From contig DATNIB010000053.1 in NCBI GenBank assembly GCA_035604685.1, forward strand, positions 1 through 64,000: DNA of 64,000 nucleotides. Direction: 5' to 3'. The position numbers and the translations under genes are program-made. The stretch's first letter is position 1; each line of letters opens with the position of its first letter. This DNA is from DATNIB01 sp035604685. GTDB taxonomy: Bacteria; Actinomycetota; Acidimicrobiia; Acidimicrobiales; RAAP-2. This document shows, one piece after another, positions 1 to 16,379 of this stretch. Under the pieces are notes generated by a model. That model worked only from the letters and a program-made list of their open reading frames with translations. It made no database searches and was not told the DNA's origin.

Positions 1-570
1 GACCTCCTCATCGGTGAGCTCGGTGTCCTGCAGCTCGTCGAGCTCGGCCTCGGCCTCGGCCTGGCGCGCCTCTTCGGCCTCGGCCTGGGCGACCCGGCGC
101 CGCGTCAGGCGGCCCGAGAGGTCGGCCCGGCGCCGCGACTCGGTGACCCGGCGGGACCGTCGGGCCTGGTTGGCGTCCCGCTCGGCCCGCCGACGGGCCA
201 GGCGATCGTCGTCCATCCGGCTGACGATCACGGTCACGTGGCAGCTCCTCTTGCGGATCCTGGACGCCCGGCCACGTGCACGGGGCCGCCACCGCTTGAG
301 CGTGGTCGCCTCGTCCGCGTAGCAGGCCGACACGTAGAGGTCCTCGGCGTCGAGCCCGTCGTTGTGGACCGCGTTGGCCACGGCGGAGGCCAGCAGCTTG
401 CCAATGGTGATCGCCGCCTGGCGCTCGGTGCCGCGCAGGATCTGGGCCGCGCGGTCGGCGTCCTGTCCCCGGATGAGGTCCAGAACCTGGCGGGCCTTGC
501 TGGCCGAGCTCCGCTCGTGGCGGAGCACCGCCCTCGTCCCCGGCCGCTCATTGGTCTTCACGCCGGGCAC
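1..570 (-). CDS. rplV: 50S ribosomal protein L22 with long charged C-terminal tail (cut by left edge)
   Basis: Component of the large ribosomal subunit that lines the exit tunnel. The first ~113 residues carry the family signature (NERPGTRAVLRH near the start, SSASKARQVLDLIRG, then RKRSCHVTVIVS). L22 normally ends about there, near 110-130 residues. Here the frame stays open to the window edge, giving at least 190 codons, with an Arg/Ala/Glu-rich tail (RRRAERDANQARR and later AEAEEARQAEAEAELDEL). The start is taken as GTG at 570, one base after the rpsS stop; a second GTG at 561 would drop only three residues. It follows rpsS in an S10-type operon. The identity is clear; the end is outside the window. 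Confidence 0.9.
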   Translation of the reverse strand, partial: MPGVKTNERPGTRAVLRHERSSASKARQVLDLIRGQDADRAAQILRGTERQAAITIGKLLASAVANAVHNDGLDAEDLYVSACYADEATTLKRWRPRARGRASRIRKRSCHVTVIVSRMDDDRLARRRAERDANQARRSRRVTESRRRADLSGRLTRRRVAQAEAEEARQAEAEAELDELQDTELTDEEV

Positions 571-571
571 G

Positions 572-850
572 TCAGCGCCTGGCCGAACGCTCTTGGCCGG
601 CGTGGAACCGGAAGGTGCGGGTGGGAGCGAACTCGCCGAGCTTGTGCCCGACCATGGACTCGGTCACGTACACCGGGACGTGGCGGCGGCCGTCGTGAAC
701 CGCGATCGTGTGCCCGACCATGTCGGGGATGATCGTGGAGCGTCGAGACCAGGTCTTGATCACTCGCTTCTCGCCACTGGCGTTCAGCGCGTCCACCTTC
801 TTCAAGAGGTGGTCGTCGACGAATGGACCCTTCTTCAGGCTGCGGGGCAC
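572..850 (-). CDS. rpsS: 30S ribosomal protein S19
   Basis: Small-subunit head protein that contacts 16S rRNA and S13. The 92-residue product has the usual length and signature: MPRSLKKGPFVDDHLLKKV at the start, RRSTIIPDMVGHTIAVHDG in the middle, and VGHKLGEFAPTRTFRFH near the end. It lies 8 bases after rplB and one base before rplV, so it is an internal gene of the S10-type operon. Nothing is odd in the sequence. Confidence 0.98.
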   Translation of the reverse strand: MPRSLKKGPFVDDHLLKKVDALNASGEKRVIKTWSRRSTIIPDMVGHTIAVHDGRRHVPVYVTESMVGHKLGEFAPTRTFRFHAGQERSARR

Positions 851-858
851 GTCTCCTC

Positions 859-1695
859 CTACCGCCGGGCCCCGCGGGTCCGGCGCCGACGCACGATCAT
901 CTTGTCGGACTCCTTGTGGCGCTGGCGGGTGCGGCCCTCGGGCTTGCCCCAGGGCGACACGGGGTGGCGCCCACCGGAGGACTTGCCCTCGCCGCCACCG
1001 AGCGGGTGGTCGACCGGGTTCATGGCGACGCCGCGGGTCTGGGGGCGCACCCCCTTCCAGCGGTTGCGCCCGGCCTTGCCGATCTTCACCAGCTCGGCCT
1101 CGGCGTTGCCGACGACGCCCAGGGTGCCCCGGCAGTCGATCGAGACCCGGCGCATCTCGGTCGAGGGCAGCCGCAGGGTGGCGAAGTCGCCCTCCTTGGC
1201 CACCAGCTGCACGCTCATGCCGGCTCCTCGCGCCAGCTTGCCCCCGCCGCCCGGGCGCAGCTCCACGCAGTGGACCACCGAGCCCACCGGGATGTAGCGC
1301 AGCGGCAGCGCGTTGCCGGGCCGGATCTCCGCCCCCTGGCCGCTCTGGACCTTGTCGCCCACGCGCACCTGGGCGGGGGCCAGGATGTAGCGCTTCTCCC
1401 CGTCGGCGTAGTGCAGGAGCGCGATCCGCGCGTTGCGGTTGGGGTCGTACTCGATGGCGGCCACGGTGGCCGGCACGCCGTCCTTGTCCCGCCGGAAGTC
1501 GACCAGCCGGTACTGGCGCTTGTGGCCGCCCCCGCGGTGGCGGGCGGTCTTGCGCCCGAGGTTGTTGCGCCCGCCGGTGCCCGGGCGCGGCGCGAGCAGC
1601 GAACGCTCCGGGCTGTCGCGGGTGATCTCCGCGAAGTCAGAAACGGTCTGGAACCGGCGGCCGGGACTGGTGGGGCGGCGGGAGCGCAGGGGCAT
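859..1695 (-). CDS. rplB: 50S ribosomal protein L2
   Basis: Core large-subunit protein needed for subunit joining and the peptidyl-transferase centre. The product of 278 residues matches the family length. Family blocks seen are the RPGTGGRNNLGRKTARHRGGGHKR stretch around residues 38-61, a central region of small beta strands, and the conserved C-terminal loop GVAMNPVDHPLGGGEGKSSGG with the functionally important His of the NPVDHP motif near residue 229. It follows rplW by 5 bases and precedes rpsS by 8 bases, so it is part of the same transcript. Confidence 0.98.
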   Translation of the reverse strand: MPLRSRRPTSPGRRFQTVSDFAEITRDSPERSLLAPRPGTGGRNNLGRKTARHRGGGHKRQYRLVDFRRDKDGVPATVAAIEYDPNRNARIALLHYADGEKRYILAPAQVRVGDKVQSGQGAEIRPGNALPLRYIPVGSVVHCVELRPGGGGKLARGAGMSVQLVAKEGDFATLRLPSTEMRRVSIDCRGTLGVVGNAEAELVKIGKAGRNRWKGVRPQTRGVAMNPVDHPLGGGEGKSSGGRHPVSPWGKPEGRTRQRHKESDKMIVRRRRTRGARR

Positions 1696-1700
1696 TGGAT

Positions 1701-1991
1701 TCAGCTCTCGAAGAGGTCGATCTTGTCGCCGGCATGGAGGGTGACGATGGCGCGCTTGTGGTCTGGCCTGCGCCCCGGCGTGTTGGTCCGGCGGTTGCGC
1801 GTGCGCTTTCCCTTGCGGTTGAGGGTGTTCACGTTCTCCACCCGCACGCCGAAGACCTGCTCGACGGCGCGGCGGATGTCGATCTTGTTGGCCTGCTTGT
1901 CGACGATGAAGACGTAGACGTTGTCGTCCATGAGTTGGTAGGTCTTCTCGGAGATCACCGGGCGGATGAGGATCGAGGTGGGCTCACGCAT
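1701..1991 (-). CDS. rplW: 50S ribosomal protein L23
   Basis: Large-subunit protein at the exit of the peptide tunnel and the docking site for trigger factor and SRP. The product has 96 residues, normal for bacterial L23. It shows the expected order: RPVISEKTYQLMDDNVYVFIV, ANKIDIRRAVEQVFGVRVENVNT, and the basic loop RKGKRTRNRRTNTPGRRPDHKRAIV. The ATG at 1991 overlaps the end of rplD by 8 bases, which points to translational coupling. Confidence 0.97.
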   Translation of the reverse strand: MREPTSILIRPVISEKTYQLMDDNVYVFIVDKQANKIDIRRAVEQVFGVRVENVNTLNRKGKRTRNRRTNTPGRRPDHKRAIVTLHAGDKIDLFES

Positions 1992-2691
1992 CGTCGTCGC
2001 CCTCCCTTTCGGCGCGGCTGGCCCCCGGCAGGGTGGCGTCGGTAAACACCACCCACTCGTTGCGCAGCACGTCGTGCGCCGAGAGCTCCTGGGCCAGCGC
2101 CGTCTGGATCTCGGGGAGGTTGTCGAAGGAGCGCTCGGCGATGACGTCGTCGCGCTCGACCACGACGAGCACGCGGCCGGCCAAGCCGAGGGCGCCCAGG
2201 GCGGCGACGGCGTCCTTCGTCCGTGGCACCTCCCAGGGCCAGCGGTCGACCAGCACCACCCGGTCGTTAGCGGCGCGGTCCGAGAGCGCCGAGCACAGGG
2301 CCAGGCGGACCATCTTCTTCGGGGTGTGCTGGCGGTAGCTGCGGGGCTTGGGCCCGAGGGCGATGCCGCCGCCCGAGAAGTGGGGGGCCCGGGTGGAGCC
2401 CTGGCGGGCCCGGCCGGTGCCCTTCTGGCGGTAGGGCTTGGCGCCGCCCCCGCGGACCTCGGCCCTCGTCTTGGTGGACTGGGTGCCGGCCCGGGCCGCC
2501 GCCAGCTGGGCCGTCACGACCTGGTGCATGACCGAGACGTTGGGGACGATCCCGAAGATGCTCGGCTCGAGGACGACCTCGGCGAGGGCGGCGCCCGTCA
2601 CGTCGCGGCGGGTGACCGAGCGGGCCTCTGGCGCCGGGCGCTCCTTGCGCACCGCGCCGCGCAGCGGGCGCGTCGCCCCGGTCGTCGTCAT
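1984..2691 (-). CDS. rplD: 50S ribosomal protein L4
   Basis: Large-subunit assembly protein with a loop that reaches the exit tunnel; in some bacteria it also represses its own operon. The product has 235 residues. The tunnel loop TRAEVRGGGAKPYRQKGTGRARQG is present near residues 74-97, followed by PHFSGGGIALGPKPRSY. The first ~35 residues are an Arg/Pro-rich extension compared with short L4 proteins. Its ATG overlaps the rplC TGA (ATGA), and its end overlaps the rplW start, so rplC-rplD-rplW are tightly coupled. Confidence 0.96.
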   Translation of the reverse strand: MTTTGATRPLRGAVRKERPAPEARSVTRRDVTGAALAEVVLEPSIFGIVPNVSVMHQVVTAQLAAARAGTQSTKTRAEVRGGGAKPYRQKGTGRARQGSTRAPHFSGGGIALGPKPRSYRQHTPKKMVRLALCSALSDRAANDRVVLVDRWPWEVPRTKDAVAALGALGLAGRVLVVVERDDVIAERSFDNLPEIQTALAQELSAHDVLRNEWVVFTDATLPGASRAEREGDDDA

Positions 2692-3344
2692 CGCGCGCCC
2701 TTGGCGGTCGGGGCCTTCACGGTGTCGCGCAGCACGACCACGGCGCCGCGGGGGCCCGGGACGTTGCCCTTCACGAGCACGAGCTCGCGCTCGGGGTCCG
2801 CCGAGACGATCTGGAGGTTGAGGGCCGTGACCCGCCGGCCGCCGGTGCGCCCGGCCATCCGGGTCCCCTTGAACACCCGCGACGGGGTGGCGCAGGCGCC
2901 AACCGATCCGGGGGCCCGGTGGTGCTTGTGGTTGCCGTGGGCCGCGCCCTGGCCCTTGAAGTTGTGGCGCTTCATGGCGCCGGTGAACCCCTTGCCCTTG
3001 GAGACGCTGATGGCGTCCACCCGCTCACCGGGGCTCCACAGGTCGGCCGCCAGCTGCTGACCCACCTCGTAGCTGCTGGCGTCGTCGAGCCGCAGCTCGA
3101 CCAGGCGCCTGCCCGGATCGACGCCGGCGCGGGCGTAGTGGCCGAGCAGCGGCTTGTTCAGGGTGTTGTTCCGCCGGAAGCCCCAGGTCACCTGCAGCGC
3201 CGAGTAGCCCTCGCGCTCGGGGGTCTTCACCTGGACGACGCGCACCGGCGAGACGCGCAGCACCGTCACCGGGATGGCCCGGTTCTGCTCGTCCCAGATT
3301 TGGGTCATGCCGACCTTCTCGCCGACAATGGCCTTCGTCGCCAC
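2688..3344 (-). CDS. rplC: 50S ribosomal protein L3
   Basis: Large-subunit protein that nucleates 50S assembly and touches the peptidyl-transferase centre. The start is GTG at 3344 because the conserved N-terminus (ATKAIVGEKVGMTQIWDEQ) begins there and an AGGAGAGG ribosome binding site lies about 9 bases upstream. The frame runs open a further 54 codons upstream but that part has no L3 similarity. The product has 218 residues and carries the signature KGKGFTGAMKRHNFKGQGAAHG followed by HRAPGSVGACATPSRVFKG. It is the first gene after a 295-base spacer that separates it from rpsJ. Confidence 0.96.
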   Translation of the reverse strand: MATKAIVGEKVGMTQIWDEQNRAIPVTVLRVSPVRVVQVKTPEREGYSALQVTWGFRRNNTLNKPLLGHYARAGVDPGRRLVELRLDDASSYEVGQQLAADLWSPGERVDAISVSKGKGFTGAMKRHNFKGQGAAHGNHKHHRAPGSVGACATPSRVFKGTRMAGRTGGRRVTALNLQIVSADPERELVLVKGNVPGPRGAVVVLRDTVKAPTAKGAR

Positions 3345-3639
3345 GCGTTGCGCCTCTCCTCGAGCAAACTCGCCGGGGCGCCTTGCGCCGGAGCGGCGGG
3401 GCTCCTCGTACACGCCAACGCTCCGCCCGGATTTCCCCGAGCGGAGCGCTCGACTGTTTTGGACCCGAGGTTCCCGGCGCCTGCCGCGCGTCGGGCATTC
3501 GGGCACGTCTACCTGGACCGGCGGGGTGGACCGCGCGGTCTGTCGCCGAAAGAAGGCCGACTAAAGAGGATACACCAAGCCCTCTCCCAGGTGCCAGGGG
3601 GCCCCGGGAGCCCGCCCACCGGGTGGGCCCGGGGCGGAC
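3345..3639 (-). other. Spacer between rpsJ and rplC, possible leader of the S10-type genes
   Basis: This 295-base gap is unusually long for a spot inside a ribosomal operon. On the minus strand it holds a TATCCT hexamer (3567-3572) that could be a -10 element, with no convincing -35. Close to the rpsJ end there is a perfect short palindrome GCCCACC-C-GGTGGGC. The rplC ribosome binding site is at its downstream end. No coding frame with family features was seen. An internal promoter or an autoregulatory leader is possible but not shown. Confidence 0.35.
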
Positions 3640-3966
3640 CTAGGCGTTCTGGATCTTGATCTCGATGTCCACCCCGGCCGGCAGGTCCAGGCGCTGGAGC
3701 GAGTCCACCGTCTTGGGGGTGTGCTCCACGATGTCCACCAGGCGCTTGTGCACCCGCATCTCGAAGTGCTCCCGGCTGTCCTTGTACTTGTGGGGGGAGC
3801 GGATCACCGTGTAGCGGTGCTTGTCGGTCGGGAGCGGCACCGGTCCGTGGACCTTGGCCTGGGTCCGCAGCACGGTCTGGACGATCTTCTCGGTCGACTG
3901 GTCCAGGATCTCGTGGTCGTACGCCTTCAGGCGGATCCGGATCTTCTGCTTGGGGCCGTCAGCCAT
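3640..3966 (-). CDS. rpsJ: 30S ribosomal protein S10 (NusE)
   Basis: Small-subunit protein that also binds NusB and NusG in transcription antitermination. The 108-residue product has the full family pattern: QKIRIRLKAYDHEILDQS at the start, VHGPVPLPTDKHRYTVIRSPH in the central loop, and REHFEMRVHKRLVDI. It lies 27 bases after tuf and starts with ATG at 3966. The tuf-rpsJ junction links the str operon to the S10 operon. Confidence 0.98.
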   Translation of the reverse strand: MADGPKQKIRIRLKAYDHEILDQSTEKIVQTVLRTQAKVHGPVPLPTDKHRYTVIRSPHKYKDSREHFEMRVHKRLVDIVEHTPKTVDSLQRLDLPAGVDIEIKIQNA

Positions 3967-3993
3967 GGTGTCCGTTCGCCTCGGGCCCGTCGG

Positions 3994-5181
<1,188 letters not shown>

Positions 5182-5324
5182 GTCTGGAGTACTACTCCCT
5201 GATCTCGGGCGGGCCCGCCTCGGGTCCGCCACGGCGGTCATCCGCCGCCTGGTTCACGTGCTGCGCCGCAGGCCGACCGCGCCCGGCGGGGTGCTGCTGG
5301 CAGCGGCCGGGGTCCCGGCCGTGC

Positions 5325-7421
<2,097 letters not shown>

Positions 7422-7445
7422 GGGGGTTCACTTCGAGAAGGCGGA

Positions 7446-7916
7446 CTACCAGCGGTAGTGCGCGAAGGCCTTGTTGGACTCGGCCATCTTGTGCATGTCC
7501 TCGCGGCGCTTCACCGCGGCACCGATGCCGTTGGCCGCGTCCTGGATCTCGCCGGCCAGGCGCTCGGTCATCGTCTTCTCCCGCCGCTGCCGGGAGTAGC
7601 TGACCAGCCAGCGGATGGCGAGGGTGGTGGCGCGCCGGGGGCGCACCTCGACCGGCACCTGGTAGGTGGCGCCGCCGACCCGGCGGCTCTTCACCTCGAG
7701 CTCGGGTCGGGTGTTCTCGATGGCCCGCTTGAGGGTGGCGATGGGGTCCGCCCCCGAGCGCTCCGAGACGAGCGTGAGGGCGCCGTAGACGAGGCGCTCG
7801 GCGAGCGTCCGCTTGCCCCGCGACAGCACCTTGTTCACCACCTGGGTCACGAGGACCGAGCGGTAGACCGGGTCGGGTTGGAGATCCCGGCGCTGGGCGG
7901 GCCCGTTGCGCGGCAC
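7446..7916 (-). CDS. rpsG: 30S ribosomal protein S7
   Basis: Small-subunit head assembly protein and, in many bacteria, a regulator of the str operon. The product of 156 residues is the normal length. Signature segments are PDPVYRSVLVTQVVNKVLSRGKR, the ARRVGGATYQVPVEVRPRR loop, and the C-terminal KRREDMHKMAESNKAFAHYRW. The start is GTG at 7916 and shares one base with the rpsL stop (TAGTG), so translation of the two genes is likely coupled. Confidence 0.97.
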   Translation of the reverse strand: MPRNGPAQRRDLQPDPVYRSVLVTQVVNKVLSRGKRTLAERLVYGALTLVSERSGADPIATLKRAIENTRPELEVKSRRVGGATYQVPVEVRPRRATTLAIRWLVSYSRQRREKTMTERLAGEIQDAANGIGAAVKRREDMHKMAESNKAFAHYRW

Positions 7917-8287
7917 TAGGACTCCTTCTTGGCGCCGTAGCGGCTGCGGGCCTGGGAGCGCTCGCGCACGCCCGAGGCATCGAGGGCGCCGCGGATGATC
8001 TTGTACCGCACGCCCGGCAGGTCCTTCACCCGGCCTCCCCGCACGAGGACGATCGAGTGCTCCTGGAGGTTGTGCCCGACGCCGGGGATGTAGGCCGTGA
8101 CCTCGACCCCGCTCGTGAGCCGGACCCGGGCCACCTTGCGCAACGCGGAGTTCGGCTTCTTGGGGGTGAAGGTGTACACGCGCGTGCAGACCCCGCGGCG
8201 CTGGGGCGCGCCCCGCAGGGCGGGGGTCTTCGTCTTGGACTGCTTCGTCTGCCGGCCGTTCCGGACCAGCTGGGCGATGGTGGGCAC
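7916..8287 (-). CDS. rpsL: 30S ribosomal protein S12
   Basis: Decoding-centre protein of the small subunit. The start is GTG at 8287 (PTIAQLVRNGR follows), giving 123 residues; the open frame continues upstream but without S12 similarity. The decoding loops TPKKPNSALRK and GGRVKDLPGVRY are intact. Lys43 and Lys88, the classical streptomycin-resistance positions, have the wild-type residue. First gene of the str operon; 143 bases separate it from the end of rpoC and contain a hairpin. Confidence 0.98.
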   Translation of the reverse strand: MPTIAQLVRNGRQTKQSKTKTPALRGAPQRRGVCTRVYTFTPKKPNSALRKVARVRLTSGVEVTAYIPGVGHNLQEHSIVLVRGGRVKDLPGVRYKIIRGALDASGVRERSQARSRYGAKKES

Positions 8288-8372
8288 GCGTGCTCTCGTG
8301 GTTGACGGACTAACGGAACTCGAAAGATAAGGACACAACAGCGGTCGCGCCGGGCAGTCCCGGGACCGCACC

Positions 8373-8397
8373 GTGCAGCCTAGCGATGCTAGGGCAC
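8373..8397 (-). terminator. Hairpin between rpoC and rpsL, probable terminator or attenuator
   Basis: On the plus strand the segment reads GTGC-AG-CCTAGC-GAT-GCTAGG-GCAC. It has a perfect 6-bp stem with a 3-base loop and is extended by four more pairs after a 2-base bulge. It lies 34 bases after the rpoC stop and before rpsL. There is no T run, which is common for actinobacterial terminators, so read-through into the str operon is also possible. Confidence 0.5.
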
Positions 8398-8430
8398 GCC
8401 GCGATCCCGGGCAACAGCCTGGCCGCGGTA

Positions 8431-12464
<4,034 letters not shown>

Positions 12465-12468
<4 letters not shown>

Positions 12469-15400
12469 GAGAAACTCCTCTCCGCGGCGCGCCGCTCGTC
12501 TTCCTCGTCCGACCCGCGCTCGGGACGGCTGATGTCAATGCCCAGTTCCTCTGCGGTGCGGAACACGTCCTCGTCCAGCTCGTGCATCTCGATCTCCTCG
12601 CCGGTGATCGAGAGCACCTCGACGTCGAGACAGAGCGACTGCATCTCTTTGATGAGCACCTTGAAGCTCTCGGGGATGCCGGGCTCGGGGATGTTCTCCC
12701 CCTTCACGATGGCCTCGTAGACCTTCACTCGGCCGAGCACGTCGTCGGACTTGATCGTGAGCAGCTCCTGGAGGGCGTAGGCGGCGCCGAAGGCCTCGAG
12801 CGCCCACACCTCCATCTCCCCGAAGCGCTGGCCGCCGAACTGCGCCTTCCCGCCCAGGGGTTGCTGGGTGATCATGGAGTAGGGGCCGGTCGAGCGGGCG
12901 TGGATCTTGTCGTCGACCAGGTGGGCCAACTTCAAGATGTACACGTAGCCGACCGACACCGGGTTGTCGTACACCTCGCCGGTGCGACCGTTGTAGAGGG
13001 TCGCCTTCCCGTCGCGCCCGATCTGGACGTCGCCGTTGGCCGAGTCCGAGTTGAGCCGCTCGAAGAGCTGCTGGATGGTTGGGTGGGACCCCGCCTCGTC
13101 CTCCTCGTCCCAGTGCGCCCCGTCGAAGACGGGCGTCGACACCCAGACGGCCGGCTCGGTGCGCGGCCGCGACTTGCGGTCCACGCCGTCGTCTCGCCCG
13201 CTCGTGCCCGCGCCGGGCTCCACCGCGGTGCCGGCCCAGCCGAAGCGAGCGGCGTAGCCGAGGTGCGACTCGAGCACCTGGCCCACGTTCATCCGGCTGG
13301 GGACGCCGAGGGGGTTCAAGATGATGTCGACCGGCGTGCCGTCGGAGAGGAACGGCATGTCCTCGATCGGCAGGATCTTGGAGATGACCCCCTTGTTGCC
13401 GTGGCGCCCGGCCAGCTTGTCGCCCTCTGAGATCTTGCGGCGCTGGGCCACGTAGACCCGCACCAGCTCGTTCACGCCGGGCGGCAGCTCGTGGGAGCTC
13501 TCCCGGGAGAAGACGCGGACGTCGATGACCTTGCCCTCTTCGCCGTGGGGGACCTTGAGGGAGGTGTCGCGCACCTCCCGGGCCTTCTCGCCGAAGATGG
13601 CCCGCAGCAGGCGCTCCTCGGGCGTCTGCTCGGTCTCCCCCTTGGGGGTCACCTTGCCGACGAGCACGTCGCCCGGGCCCACCTCGGCGCCGATGCGAAT
13701 GATGCCGCGCTCGTCGAGGTCGGCCAGGATCTCCTCTGAGAGGTTCGGGATGTCGCGGGTGATCTCCTCGGCGCCCAACTTCGTGTCCCGGGCGTCGACC
13801 TCGTGCTCTTCGATGTGGATCGAGGTGAGCACGTCGTCGCGCACCAGGCGCTCGGAGAGGATGATGGCGTCCTCGTAGTTGTAGCCCTCCCAGGGCATGA
13901 ACGCGACCAGCAGGTTCTTACCGAGGGCCAGCTCGCCGTTGTGGGTCGAGGGCCCGTCGGCCAAGAGGTCACCGGTCTGCACCTTCTGGCCCTCGTTCAC
14001 GAGCGGCTTCTGGTTGATGCAGGTGTTCTGGTTGGACCGGCGGAACTTGGCCAGGCGGTAGGTCTTGCGGCCGAGCGCGTGGCCGAGCCGGTCCTTCTGA
14101 CCGGCCCGGTACTCGACCATGATGTCGTCGCCCGTCACGTCGAGGATCGTGCCCTCGCCCTCGGCCAGGATGACGTCGCCGGCGTCGCGCGCGGCGCGGG
14201 CCTCCACACCGGTGCCGATGTAGGGCGCCTCGCTCACCACCAGCGGGACCGCCTGCTTCTGCATGTTGGCGCCCATGAGGGCACGGTTGGCGTCGTCGTG
14301 CTCGACGAAGGGGATGAGGGCCGTCGACACCGACACGATCTGCTTCGGCGAGACGTCCATCAGGTCCACCTCGGAGGGGGGCACGAAGTCGATCTCGCTC
14401 GTGGTCCCGTAGGTCGTGGTGGCCACCCCCACCCGCACCCCGGTGCCCTGCGGGCCGCGGCGCACGAGGACCCGGTCCTCGGTGAAGTTGCCCTTGGCGT
14501 CCACCGAGGCGTTGGCCTGGGCGATGACGTGCTCCTCCTCCTCGTCGGCGGCCAGGTAGACGACCTCGCTCGTGACGCGGCCGCCCTCCACCTTGCGGTA
14601 GGGGGTCTCGATGAAGCCGTACTCGTTGACCCGCGCGTACGTGGCCAGGGCGCCGATCAGGCCGATGTTGGGACCCTCGGGCGTCTCGATCGGGCACATG
14701 CGGCCGTAGTGCGAGCTGTGCACGTCACGCACCTCGAACCCGGCGCGCTCACGGGAGAGGCCGCCCGGTCCGAGGGCGGACAGCCGGCGCTTGTGGGCCA
14801 GCCCCGACAGCGGGTTGTTCTGGTCCATGAACTGGCTGAGCTGGCTGGTGCCGAAGAACTCCTTCACGGCGGCCACCACCGGACGGATGTTGATCAGGCT
14901 CTGGGGCGTGATGGTCTCCACGTCCTGGGTGGTCATGCGCTCGCGCACCACCCGCTCCATGCGCGAGAGGCCGACCCGCACCTGGTTCTGGATCAGCTCG
15001 CCGACCGAGCGAACGCGACGGTTGGCGAAGTGGTCCTGGTCGTCGATCCGGTAGGTGGAGTCGCCGTCGGCCATGTGGAGCGCCAAGTGGAGCATGTAGG
15101 TCGCCGACGCCAGGATCTCGCACGGGCTGAGCACGCCCTGCCCGGGGGCCGGGCGCTCGAGGTCGAGGTCGAAGAGCTCGGCGATCCGCTCGATCTCGGG
15201 TCCGAGCTTGCGGTTCAGCTTGTAGCGGCCGACCCGGGTGAGGTCGTAGCGCTTGGGGTTGAAGAACGCGTTCTCGAAGTACTGGCGCGCGGCCTCGACG
15301 GAGAGCGGCTCCCCGGGTCGGGCCCGCTTGTAGATCTCGAGGAGGGCGTCCTCACGGGTCGGCGCGAGCGACCGCTCCTTCTCCCACTGGCCCTCCAAGA

Positions 15401-16055
15401 AGTCGAAGTGCCGGACGAACTTCTCCAAGAAGGCGTCGTCGCCGTAGCCGAGCGCGCGCAGGAGCACGAAGAGGGACAGGCGACGCTTGCGGGCCACCCG
15501 GGCCCCGGCCGTCACGTCGCGCGACGGCTTGGCCTCGATGTCGAGCTCGATCCACTCCCCCCGGTAGGGGTGGATGGTCCCGGTGAAGATGGTCTTGGCG
15601 TCGCGGCCCGGCTGGAAGATGACGCCCGGTGAGCGGACCAGCTGGCTGACCACGACCCGTTCCGTGCCGTTCACGATGAAGGTGCCGCGCTCGGTCATCA
15701 TCGGGAAGTCCCCCATGAAGACCGTCTGCTCCTTGATCTCCCCGGTGGTGGCGTTCAAGAAACGCGACCGGACGAACACCGGGGCGGCGTAGGTCATGTC
15801 CTTCTCTTTGCACTCCTCCACCGAGAACTTGGGCGGCGGGCGCAGGTCGACATCGTTCGGATCGAACTCCAGCTCCAAGCTGAGCTGGCCCGTGAAGTCC
15901 TCGATCGGGCTGATGTCGTTGAACGCTTCGGCCAGGCCCTTGTCCAAGAACCACTTGAACGAGTCGCGCTGGATGGCGATCAGGTCCGGGAGGGGCAGGG
16001 CTTCGTCGATATTGGCGAACGTGACGCGTTCGGGACTGCGGGACCGTGCGGGCAA
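12465..16055 (-). CDS. rpoB: DNA-directed RNA polymerase subunit beta
   Basis: Second-largest subunit of core RNA polymerase. The product has 1196 residues and starts with TTG at 16055. That start is supported by a GGGAGGAG ribosome binding site 7 bases upstream. The rifampicin region reads TSQLSQFMDQNNPLSG then HKRRLSALGPGG, with the sensitive-type residues at the Asp516, His526 and Ser531 positions of E. coli numbering. The C-terminal block GEMEVWALEAFGAAYALQE is intact. It is transcribed from a near-consensus promoter about 270 bases upstream and probably also from rplJL. Confidence 0.98.
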
Positions 16056-16379
16056 CGGCCTACTCCTCCCAAGAGGGTGCTACGACGGGACTGCTGGCGG
16101 GACCGGTACTGCAAACGCACCTCGGGCGATCGGCGAAACCGGGCGCAGTGCGTGGGGCGCTGGGAAAACGGTGGGTCGTGGCGCGCGCCATTCAGCCGGA
16201 ACTACAGGCGAAAACGGGGGGGCGGAGCACGGCAACCCTGCAGCTTACCCGTAGGCGGGGCGAGGCACAACCCCTAAGCCGCGCGAAATCGGGAACCCTA
16301 GAAGGGCCCCGAGGGCTGGATGAAAGGCTAGGGAATTCGGGCCCCAGAGTCAAGGGTCCCGGGGGATCTGGCCGCCCGA
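16056..16379 (-). other. rpoB upstream region and untranslated leader
   Basis: A 324-base gap between rpoB and the small methyltransferase gene. Its upstream end contains a promoter (see the promoter entry). The remaining ~265 bases would be an untranslated leader of rpoB, ending in the ribosome binding site. No open frame with recognisable family features and no known riboswitch pattern was seen in it. Confidence 0.55.
16325..16353 (-). promoter_or_regulatory. Near-consensus sigma-A-type promoter of rpoB
   Basis: On the minus strand TTGACT (16348-16353) and TAGCCT (16325-16330) are separated by exactly 17 bases. This fits the housekeeping consensus TTGACA-17-TATAAT closely. Transcription would start near 16318 and run into rpoB. 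The -35 begins only 27 bases after the methyltransferase stop codon. Confidence 0.75.

Noticed and set aside
3345..3506. 54-codon extension of L3 upstream of its GTG
   Set aside because: The L3 family begins at the GTG at 3344, which has a good ribosome binding site; the extension is unrelated to L3.
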